From positions 13,888,001 through 13,952,000 of the forward strand of contig CP093831.1 of NCBI GenBank assembly GCA_033063855.1: 64,000 nt of DNA. Direction: 5' to 3'. Positions within the stretch are counted from its first letter, which is position 1. The number at the start of each line of letters is the position of its first letter. Under the pieces are notes generated by a model, which worked only from the letters and a program-made list of their open reading frames with translations, made no database searches and was not told the DNA's origin. Below, one piece after another: positions 55,821-64,000 of this stretch. Origin of the DNA: Smittia aterrima (lineage: Eukaryota > Arthropoda > Insecta > Diptera > Chironomidae). A program made the translations under genes and the position numbers.

Positions 55821-56262
55821 TTATGTCTCTGCTTGAATTGCATTTGAAAAAACGACGGCTTCTTGATCTAAGTCATTGAGCTAAGAAAAAAAAATAATTA
55901 TTGATTGAAAAATGAGGAACAATTTACTTTTACCGTATCTTCAATCATCGATTTGTTATCTGGGTTCGTTTGGATAACTTGAATAGATTCGTGGAGAGCA
56001 GCAATCAAACTTTCAGCTGCTTGCGCCAAAGCTCCATAGAATCTTTCGTTTCCTTGACAATTTTCAATTGGTTCGGCAAGATTTAGATTCGGAAACATGT
56101 CAATAACATCTTGTAATACGACTACAGTAGTTGGAAACAGAAGCTTTAGTTCTTCAAAGCGGTCTACAAGTTCCTCACAGGTAATATATAATATTCCTCG
56201 TCAGTTTGAGAAACTACTATTGAGGCAAAAATAAAGAGCAATCCAACTATAAATACTTTCAT
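55821..56262 (-). pseudogene. Small secreted protein gene with a frameshift, unrecognised
   Basis: The minus-strand pieces are 55934-56262 and 55821-55880. The start encodes a convincing signal peptide (MKVFIVGLLFIFASIVVS). After about 27 codons the frame meets a stop near 56168. A long frame resumes one base out of register at about 56180-56192, in a TA-repeat, beginning TCEELVDRFEELKLLFP and continuing through a helical region (ALAQAAESLIAALHESIQV) to a normal phase-0 donor and a 20-codon final exon. One missing base explains everything, so it is either a recent pseudogene or an assembly/sequencing error in an AT-repeat. The resulting protein would have two cysteines and is not an OBP. No function is claimed. 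Confidence 0.6.
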
Positions 56263-56793
56263 TTTGTCACTTTCGTTTTAAGGTCGAAGAAACTTATGAC
56301 TTTTCATCGTTGAAAACTCGCTTTAAATAACAAAATTTAGCAAATTAAACTTTAAAAGTTTGTCATGATCCTCACGAAGTTCATGCAAAAAATTTAATTG
56401 CGCGAGTGTAAAGAAAACAAAGTCAGGTTAATTACATAAGGTTTACTCCTGTACGTATCAAAGAAATGATAACAAGCTCATAGCTCTGCTTCCATCCAAT
56501 TCCAGATCAATAATGAAAATTAATTCTATTTGCGTTTGATGAACAAACCTTAATACATTTTTAATTATTTTCCACGCTGTTGACTTCACGTTGCCACTTA
56601 CTTAAATTCTAAATGAGACATGGATGAGACCGGATATCATTGGAATTGATGACAACTTGTAGACTAAAGTAAAATAGATTAAGAAGAAAACGAATAAACT
56701 TCAAAGATCTGTATAAAAAGCTTCTTGCATTGGGAACGAGCATCAGTTGATATCAACACTTTCAAAAGAGTTAAATCAAATTAAAAAAAAAAC
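56263..56793. promoter_or_regulatory. Spacer with OBP-f promoter
   Basis: The gap separates the frameshifted gene from OBP-f. TATAAAAA (56712-56719) and CATCAGTTG about 30 bases downstream (TCAGT at 56743) form the OBP-f core promoter. The remainder is AT-rich with no gene. Confidence 0.6.
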
Positions 56794-57247
56794 ATGAAAC
56801 TTCTCGCATTTTTGGTCGTTGCATCAGTCGCTGCTTGTGTTAAGAGCGATATAGCTGACGTGATGAGAATGGTGAAGGACTGTCAAGCAAAAGTTGGTGC
56901 AAGCGACGATGACATCGCCAGCATGATGAAGCATGAGCCTATCACAAACGAGCCACAAATGTGCATGGTCGAATGCCTCTTAACAGCTGAGGGCATGGTA
57001 AGTTATCCGAGTATCCATAATTAAGTTTGCTAAACCTTGTTTTCCTCAGCTCAAAGACGGAATGATTTCAAAAGATGGGATGGTTGATTTCATTTCGAAA
57101 GTTACTGGTGGAGATGCTGAAAAGATAGGACTCGCTGGCGAGGTTTATGAAGAATGCAAGGACATTGTCGGAACTGGTTGCGAAACTGCAGCAAAGCAAG
57201 GAACCTGCATGAGAGAACAAGGCGAAAAGAGAAAAGTTGTTTTGTAA
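56794..57247 (+). CDS. Odorant-binding protein, OBP-f
   Basis: The exons are 56794-56997 and 57050-57247, joined in phase 0, giving 133 residues. The signal peptide is MKLLAFLVVASVAACVKS. The cysteines are KDC, QMCMVEC, EEC, TGC and GTC, with three and eight residues in the key gaps. It is a close paralogue of OBP-e and OBP-g in exon 1 length, signal peptide (AACxKS) and the phrase KVGASDDDIAS. Confidence 0.92.
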
Positions 57248-57506
57248 ATTTCTTTCATTTTGGTTAGACCCGCAAAAATGTTTTATTGACTAACGAATAA
57301 ATTTCTTAATTAAGCTTCAAATTACAATTCCAAAATTATTTTTAACTTTGAGAAATAATTATTTTGTCATTCAGATAATTATTTAGAATTGAGGAAACGA
57401 TTAAGCTCTGCAAGCGTAGAAAGGTCGGTCATGACTTTGCTTAAAAGGCTCAGCAATAATCGGGAAAGTCATCAGTCGATTCGGAACTCGCTCAATTGTT
57501 CAAACC

Positions 57507-57966
57507 ATGAAGTTTTCAACTCTTATTCTCGTTGTTGTTATGGCGGCTTGTGTCAAAAGTCAAACGGAGATGCTGGTGAAGCTTACGAAGGAATGCAAGG
57601 ACAAGATTGGTCTGTCTGATGTTGACTTGGCTAAGCTTATGGCTCATGGCCCAGCAGAGACTAAAGATCAAAAGTGCTTCATTAAATGCTTTCTAGAGAA
57701 AGAAAATATCGTAAGTGTGTTGATTGAAAGGGATCTCAAACATTGCATTTGTGATTTTTTCTCAGGTCAAAGACGGGAAGATTTTTGAAGCAGGAGTTTT
57801 GGAATTGACAAAGAAATTGACAAACGGAGACGCTGACAAAATTAGCGCAGTTGGAGCCAAAGTCGCTGCATGCCAACACATTATAAGTGACGACGATTGC
57901 GATGCAGCTGTGAAGATTGTCAATTGTCTCAAAGATCAAGGAGACAAGCTTACTTTGGGAATTTAA
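57507..57966 (+). CDS. Odorant-binding protein, OBP-g
   Basis: The exons are 57507-57710 and 57766-57966, joined in phase 0, giving 134 residues. The signal peptide is MKFSTLILVVVMAACVKS. All six cysteines are present (KEC, QKCFIKC, AAC, DDC, VNC). The promoter has a weaker TATA-like TTAAAAGG (57441) but keeps CATCAGTC about 30 bases downstream. It lies only about 260 bases after OBP-f, consistent with recent tandem duplication. Confidence 0.92.
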
Positions 57967-58056
57967 TTTCTAAACGAAAAAAGCTAAATAAGAAATTGAG
58001 AAGCTTCCATAAAAAATATTGTTTGCTGCAAATACTTTTGTCATTTTATTTAAATT

Positions 58057-58540
58057 TCAAAATCCGAAGTCAACTTTTTTAACAATTCCTCCGATCCTAA
58101 CACATTCGCCAGTTTTAAACGCCAGATCACATCGATCTTGATCCTTAATGTGCATGCACTCGTCGGCTAGCTCAGCTGCTGATTTCATCTTTTCAGCGTC
58201 TTGCGCTAAGATTACTTTAGCGAATGCTAAGAAACTTTCTTTGTTGAGCTCCTGGTCTTTCATCTGAGAAAATATTTTTTTGAAAATTATTTTTTTAGAA
58301 GGCCATTGAACTCACCATATTTAGTTTTTCCAAAATACAAGCAAACAGACATTTTCCTTCTCTCGTGTCTGGTCGTAATTTCTCTGCCAATCGTCCAATG
58401 TCATCATCACTCGCACCTTCTATCGCTTTACACTCCCTCGCGATTCCAATCAGCATTTGCTTTTGTTCTTCTAAGGTCACAGCATTGATTTTCATCAACG
58501 AAATTGCGACGATCACAATTTTAATGAAGTTTCTCATCAT
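58057..58540 (-). CDS. Odorant-binding protein, OBP-h
   Basis: The minus-strand exons are 58316-58540 and 58057-58263, joined in phase 0, giving 143 residues. The signal peptide is MMRNFIKIVIVAISLMKINA, with two in-frame ATGs at the very start. The cysteine pattern is complete (REC, GKCLFAC, DEC, DRC, GEC). Its stop is about 90 bases from the stop of OBP-g, in convergent orientation. The minus-strand promoter has TTAAAAGAAC, then CTATCAGTC. Confidence 0.9.
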
Positions 58541-59131
58541 GTTGGATAATTTTTGTTTAAATGACTGATAGACATCGGATCAGTTTGATGTTCTTTTAAG
58601 TAAAATCTGAAACCAATTATTGAGTGTAATCAGCAGAAAATTGTGACGATTTGAATTTGATGCATCATCGCATTCACCAAGATCGACGCAAGCGGCAATG
58701 AACGATTGTTTACTGCTAAGTTAGCAACTCAACCTTCTTTAATTCCTCAGTGACTGAACTTCTCGAGTTTCCCCTAGAAATCCGGTCAATCTAGGCAACA
58801 CATCGTTTCAGTTTTCATTATACCAACAGTCGTTCGCTTTATTTTCTAGAAATCAACAAATCGCATGTTTCCAATGCATATCATCGTACAAAAATATTAA
58901 TCAGAATCGTGAATCATCAATGTTTGGTTCATCAACAGCCGTGAGATTAGTTCCAATTGAAGGCATCTCTTTCAAAAATAATCATCAATATTTAATGAAC
59001 ATCATTTAGCATCTAAATACTGATAACCGCCGAGAAAACTTCAATCGTGTCAGAGATGGATCACTAAATTGTTAATTAAGGGTTTTCAAGTCTTTTATGA
59101 GAGCTTTTTCTCTACAATTGAGATTTATATT
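58541..59131. other. Spacer at the edge of the OBP cluster
   Basis: About 0.6 kb non-coding. The first 60 bases contain the OBP-h promoter. The end is the 3' flank of the GLMP-like gene. No other feature is seen. Confidence 0.55.
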
Positions 59132-60439
59132 TTAGTCTCGATATCTCTTGATGCCGACGTAGGTACCACCAACAAGCAGAACGAGCAAAGGAACTCCAAG
59201 ACCTATCGCAGCGAACGTAACAACAAACGATGACAGCTTTTCGACTGGAGGTGAACCAATTCCAAGCAGCATTGAGAACGAAGTATAATTAGATCGCGAA
59301 TAGAATCCATCGTTGGGAACTCCCATCGTAATATTACTGCCTTGAGCAATGATAGACACCAAATCAAAACCGTAAAACGAATATGGCATCGTGTATTGGA
59401 ATTTTTCAATTTCATTTGCATCGTTGTTGAAACTGTGGATCTCGCCTTGCTTCAACTCTGTTGAGTCTGACACAGTTCTCCATCTTGTCGTGTAGCACAC
59501 TGGACGATACTGAACGAATGCGCCTCTTGAGTCGTTGTTTGATCGAGGCGAGACGATGTCGTAAACGTCAAATATTCCCGGAGTGAATTCATCGTCCAAG
59601 TTGCGTCGCTTGTTCACTTTGAATGTTCCTTCAGTTTTGTTCTCCGATGTCACAAACAGAAACTCGACCGCAATACGAGCCGAAGTGTAATTTTGACTAT
59701 TCAGCTTTTCAGCAATCAAATCGATTTGCATCGAATGCGACGAGTGATAAAGATGAGGAAGATCAGCTCCATGCTTAGTCGAACCAAACGCAGAAACCTG
59801 AATTATAAAAATAAAGAATTGAGGACAATATTGACGTCAATCGATTATTTTCATCTGAATCGGTTTGACTTAGATGAGAATGTTCTCTTATCAAGAAGCG
59901 TTTAACATCGAGGAACTCACCTTAATCGCAAATGATCCAATTGAGTTTACACTTGCGTTCATCACCAGCATAACATGATCATCCTCCAGTGTAATGTTCT
60001 CTTTTTCCCATTGGAACTTATGAGGGTTGATTTCTATAATTTTTTCTACTGAAGCATCACTAACGTCGCCTTTGTCATTCGGATCATCGAACAAAAAGAT
60101 TCTTCTGATGACTGATGAGAAAACAAAACTTGGGCTTGAAGAAAAGTTGACTGTACGCTGAGTTCCACTTAAGAAGCCATCCCAGTCAATTCCAAGTGAT
60201 ACATTCTTTTCTGTAGTAGCGAGAAATATGCTTGGCGTTCCCGTAAAGTCGAAAATGTAATGGAGAGTGTTCTCAGCCGATTCAGCTCTGATATGAAGGA
60301 AAACTATTCCATCACAAGTTGATCCAATCTGTTTCTCACACCCTGGATTAAGCTCTGCTGATAACGTCCTTGTATCGCTATCATCACAAAACACAAAGGA
60401 AAGTAAACTTATCACAACAAATAATCTTAATTCCATCAT
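59132..60439 (-). CDS. GLMP-like glycosylated lysosomal membrane protein
   Basis: The minus-strand exons are 59921-60439 and 59132-59797, giving 394 residues. GLMP (NCU-G1) is a type I lysosomal membrane protein; in vertebrates it partners and protects the transporter MFSD1. Features are a signal peptide (LRLFVVISLLSFVFC), a large lumenal domain with many N-glycosylation sites (NVSL, NFSS, NITL, NASV, NYTS, NKTE, NDSR, NITM), motifs LHYIFDFTG, FGSTKHGADLPHLYHSSHSMQ and MPYSFYGFDL, then a single TM near the end (FAAIGLGVPLLVLLVGG) and a short tail GIKRYRD with a tyrosine that could serve lysosomal sorting. Two ATGs begin the frame. Confidence 0.88.
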
Positions 60440-61116
60440 TTCAAAGTCTCTTTTTAATTGATTGAACTTCAGCTGTAAACAACTTTAATCGATCACGATC
60501 GTGTCGAGGAAGAAATTGAAATGAAAACAAAAGAGAAATACTTTTCTTGAAATCGTTTTAAAAGCGTGTTCAAAGAAACTTTCTTGAATTTGAAAAAATA
60601 TTTTACTTTTTTGGTCACTCCTCTGTGGAAGTGTATGAAACAGTTTTGATTTTTAAGTTAACTTTTATTTTGGATTTTAAATATTTGCAGATTTTAGTTG
60701 CTGAACGAGTTACAAAAATATACATTTCACTTTCTCGACTTTATGTTGTTAATTTAATCAATCTTATCTTCGGTTAAATTATTTTCTTCTTATACGATCA
60801 TTGGTGGATTAATTTGCTTGTAAGATTGCTATAAAAATAAACTTTCATGTTTTCTAGAAACTAGAGGCGCATTAATTGAAAATCTTGGGCAGAGCAAACA
60901 AGTTTCTTCAGCTTCATATCGAGTTGGTTCTGCTGAGACTCCCATTGCTCTACTCACGAGTTTTCTTTTCTTTTAAAAAAATCATAATTGGAAGCTCCAA
61001 TTCACTTTCATTCGTCGTGCCAATTAGAATTATCAATGCAATTATGAAAACATGTTATCACCACTAACGATCTGATCGCTTAATCTTCTACAAAAATATT
61101 AATGAAACGAGTCTCG
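60440..61116. other. Intergenic, 0.7 kb
   Basis: This holds the upstream region of the GLMP-like gene and the 3' flank of the GAPVD1-like gene. The 63-codon frame at 60876 has no support as a gene. Confidence 0.55.
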
Positions 61117-64000
61117 CTATTCGCAACTCTCTTGTCCCGTCTTCTCCATCCGTTCAATCATAGTCTTGATAAATTGTATTGCTGCTGAAAATTGTGTCCA
61201 CCAATAAAGTTCTTCGCCTTCCAACTTTCCGCCGATGAAGCATTCGACATAGTTAATCGTTGATTGTAAATAAGGTGGATTTGCCTGATGAAACGAATTT
61301 TAAATGAAGTTTCATTCAAAGCATTAATTTCTTACCTTAATAATGACATAAATGAGAACTGGAACCAAGTCATCAGCCGCTGGCTGTTGGTTCGATGCCA
61401 TCTTTAATAAATACATGATCGACTGAATGCACCTGAAACAATCTAAGTAAGTAAGCGTTTTATGATAAGTTTCAATCGCTTACCTAATGACGCATTGAAC
61501 TTTCTCTTGGGGGGTTTTATAGGCCGAGATGTATGAGATTTGCTGTTGTGCAAAAGGCCAAGGCGCTTCGTTAATGTACCGATGAGGGATTCTCAAACCT
61601 GCGTGTGATGGAGTTATAAATCTTCCGAGCTTCTTGATGCAATTGTGAAGAAGCCTATAAAAGAAAAAGTTTTATTTCTGGTGATCCGAAAAATCAACTT
61701 AACACTCACTGGTCATTAGAAATGTCGACATCATCATTAGGGAACATGACTTGATGATAAAGCCTTTGAAGAAGAATTCTTTCAATGCAGTTTCTTGCTT
61801 CAAACAATTGCCAGTCTGCCATTCCTTGAACGACGCTATCGTTCTTCAAGTCTTTCATGAGAGTTCCAATAAGTTCTTCCATTAACTCAAGCTTCTCATC
61901 TGCTGCTGGTTTCAAGTTGAACTCGTCTTGGAACGTTTTGATCATAGATTCACGCTTTTCAAGGAACATCCGGACACAGACCATAACGAGATGTCGATTA
62001 CACATCACGCGATCATTCTGAAGACGACTTTGGAAGTTGTCGATTGTAGCGATTGTTGAAAGAAGATCCTGACGGAGACGAACTAGATATTGCAAATAGC
62101 TTTGACGTTGTTGGAGGTCCTTTTGAAGTTCCTCAATCAACTTGTAGTGAGCACTTCCCTCGAGTGAATTCAAACAGCGAAGAAGCTCTGAAACGTATGA
62201 GACTTGTTGAAGATTCTGCTGATTCATTGCTTGAGCGAGTTGAATTTGAAGATAGCTTAACAAAGGTGACATTTTTGACGCCTGAAAAAAATACATTTTG
62301 ATTCGAGGTTTCATTATTGAAATGATTGTCAACTCTTACGCTGTTGTTACGAACATCACATGCATGACAATCACTCGTTGATAGAACAAGTCGTAACTTC
62401 CGTTTTGCGTTCATGAAGTAATCCAATTCCGGATCGTTGTGGGCGTTACTTAAACTGATAACTAGAATTAGTTTTCAATGAAAACAGAAATGTTTCATCT
62501 ACTTACCGATTTTCATTGTCAGAGCTCTTGCTCTTGAGTGAACTTGAATTATTGCTTCCAGTCGAGTCGGATGTTGCTGCATCAGAAGATGATGATGGCT
62601 TACGTCTATACTTGGCAAGAATGTCATCAGAAGACTCACCAGGTGGAGCATCAATGAATCCATTGCAGAGATTCAATGCTCTATGCGGACTTCCATTCAA
62701 CAACAATTCGTTAGCGAGGCTTTCATCAGCGCTGTGTCTACCTTTTCCTCTTCGGTTCTTTAATCCTTGACGAATCTTGCTCAAGAACCCAGTCGAATTT
62801 GTCTGCTGATGTTTGCTTATTTCTGATCGACGAGAATGGTTCTTTTCAGCCTTGTCTGCGGTCGAGTCAAAGCTGATACTCTTTGGAATGGCACCGGTTG
62901 ACTTTCCGTTCTTGACACTTCCATTTGAAAGCTTTGATATCGCACCTGTTGAAGTCGATGGAGTAGAGTCGCTAAGCTTGAGACTTTGGACCTTTGCAGT
63001 TATGTCTCCGTCAACATCGATCGAGTTGGCTTTCATCAATTGTTGCTGCTGATTTTTAACATCATCAGTTAATGGAGCATCGAAAGGATTTGCGGGAGCA
63101 GACAAAATTATTGGCGATGACAACAAGTCAATCATTCCATTTCGTCGCGAATCATAACTCACCGAACGCTGTTCGTCTGATAGACGACGATGTTCTACTT
63201 GATCGAGATCTTCGATAAGCGGTCTTTGACTCTCTTCTTGAGTTGCTGCTTTCGCAAAAGGATTTATAAGATTCATGCTCGTCTTGATCACTTCCTTGTT
63301 ACTACTACCGCTTCCTTCTGTAAAATGCTCAAGATTTTGATCGGAAGCCACTCGAAAAACACTCAATGGTTGTTGTTGTTCGACGAACTCTTTTGCTGGT
63401 TTCTTATCTCTCAAATGTTTATCGCGGTCATCAAATCCAGTGCTTGATTGACTGTCATTTGAGTGTTGGCGAAAAGGACGAGGTTGGAAGGTTGACGGTG
63501 GTGTCGCTAAATAATTAAAAGCACTTCCCCCTCTGGAGCTTTGCGGGCGGGGACGCATAAATTCACCAAAGCGACCAGCACTTGGCGAATCATCTGTACT
63601 TCGAAGAGAGAAAGGACTTTCTGGAGTTCGTGGGGTTAAGCTGGATGGATCAATTGGCCGGAAATTGATGTTTGGAACTCTTGGAGACATGAAGAAAGGT
63701 GATTCAGGAGTTTGATTGACGCTTGGAACTTCTTGATCACGAGGAGTAATGTCAGTAATATCGGATCGTGTTGTGATGCTTTGTGTATCGTCGTTGTCCA
63801 TATTCTTCTCAGAATCACTAGCAATGAGAACGTCAGTTGACCAAGCTGATTCAGATTGCGTTTCAGACATGTCAAAGTTATGTGATCGAAGCTGGAAAGT
63901 GTCTGGTAGAATAATGTTTGACGGAATGAGTGGCGTTGAGAAGTTCCTTTCACTCGCTTCAATCGTCTCCGAGTCACTTGCAAGGACGTCGGTACTCCAA
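61117..64000 (-). CDS. Gapvd1: GAPVD1/RME-6-like endocytic regulator, C-terminal part (5' end outside the window)
   Basis: The minus-strand exons in view are 62507 to beyond 64000, 62340-62454, 61710-62281, 61484-61654, 61336-61432 and 61117-61284, giving about 870 residues. GAPVD1 has an N-terminal RasGAP domain (off the window) and a C-terminal VPS9 domain that activates Rab5 on clathrin-coated vesicles and early endosomes. The large first exon seen here is a disordered Ser/Pro-rich linker with motifs such as NPFAKAA, NPFDAPL and a basic GLKNRRGKGRH. Then come CHACDVRNNS, the helical bundle (QASKMSPLLSYLQIQLAQAM) and the VPS9 core, including ADDLVPVLIYVIIKANPPYL with its key Asp and Tyr region. 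The motif WSTDVL-ASDSE appears twice (about 63800-63840 and 63965-63999). The frame is open to the window edge. Confidence 0.9.

Overview
The window is eukaryotic nuclear DNA, almost certainly from a fly of the midge/mosquito type. Genes have short GT-AG introns (mostly 51-75 bases), the DNA is AT-rich, TATA plus TCAGT-type insect initiators are visible, and the content is typical of insects: a cluster of odorant-binding proteins (OBPs), a pickpocket channel, an alpha-esterase-like enzyme, DUF229, Gln/Tyr/His-rich secreted proteins. The compactness suggests a non-biting midge (Chironomidae), but that is inference. No complete transposon, CRISPR array, rRNA or intact tRNA was seen. Exon joins were worked out by hand from splice sites, reading phase and family knowledge.

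Layout. (1) 0.3-10.9 kb is a dense housekeeping block: a DUF229 membrane protein, SNAP29, dihydropteridine reductase, mitochondrial succinyl-CoA ligase alpha, the Polycomb RING protein PCGF3, a cyclin J-like protein and TRAPPC2. Several are head-to-head pairs with 180-510 bases between start codons. (2) 11.0-37.4 kb holds six genes, all on the minus strand, for secreted low-complexity proteins rich in His, Gln, Tyr, Ser and Pro. Each has a very short first coding exon that ends at a phase-0 intron inside the signal peptide. They look like a co-regulated array of extracellular (cuticle, eggshell or similar) structural proteins and are the least explained part of the window. Long non-coding stretches lie between and inside them. 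(3) 37.4-41.4 kb has no gene but holds a diverged direct duplication of about 350-400 bases. (4) 41.4-48.2 kb is a second housekeeping block: COQ8 (with a pickpocket-type channel gene nested antisense in its first intron), a single-exon LRR-BTB protein, and HDAC3. (5) 48.3-58.5 kb is an accessory chemosensory block: eight OBP genes, an alpha-esterase-like gene, an unrecognised small secreted protein, and a second one whose reading frame is broken. (6) 59.1-64 kb has a GLMP-like lysosomal membrane protein and the 3' half of a GAPVD1/RME-6 endocytic regulator that runs off the end.

The housekeeping genes act in separate pathways. The two accessory blocks are more coherent. The OBPs share exon structure, the six-cysteine pattern and core promoter elements, so they are tandem paralogues probably expressed in related tissues. 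The structural-protein block shares strand, split-signal-peptide architecture and composition.
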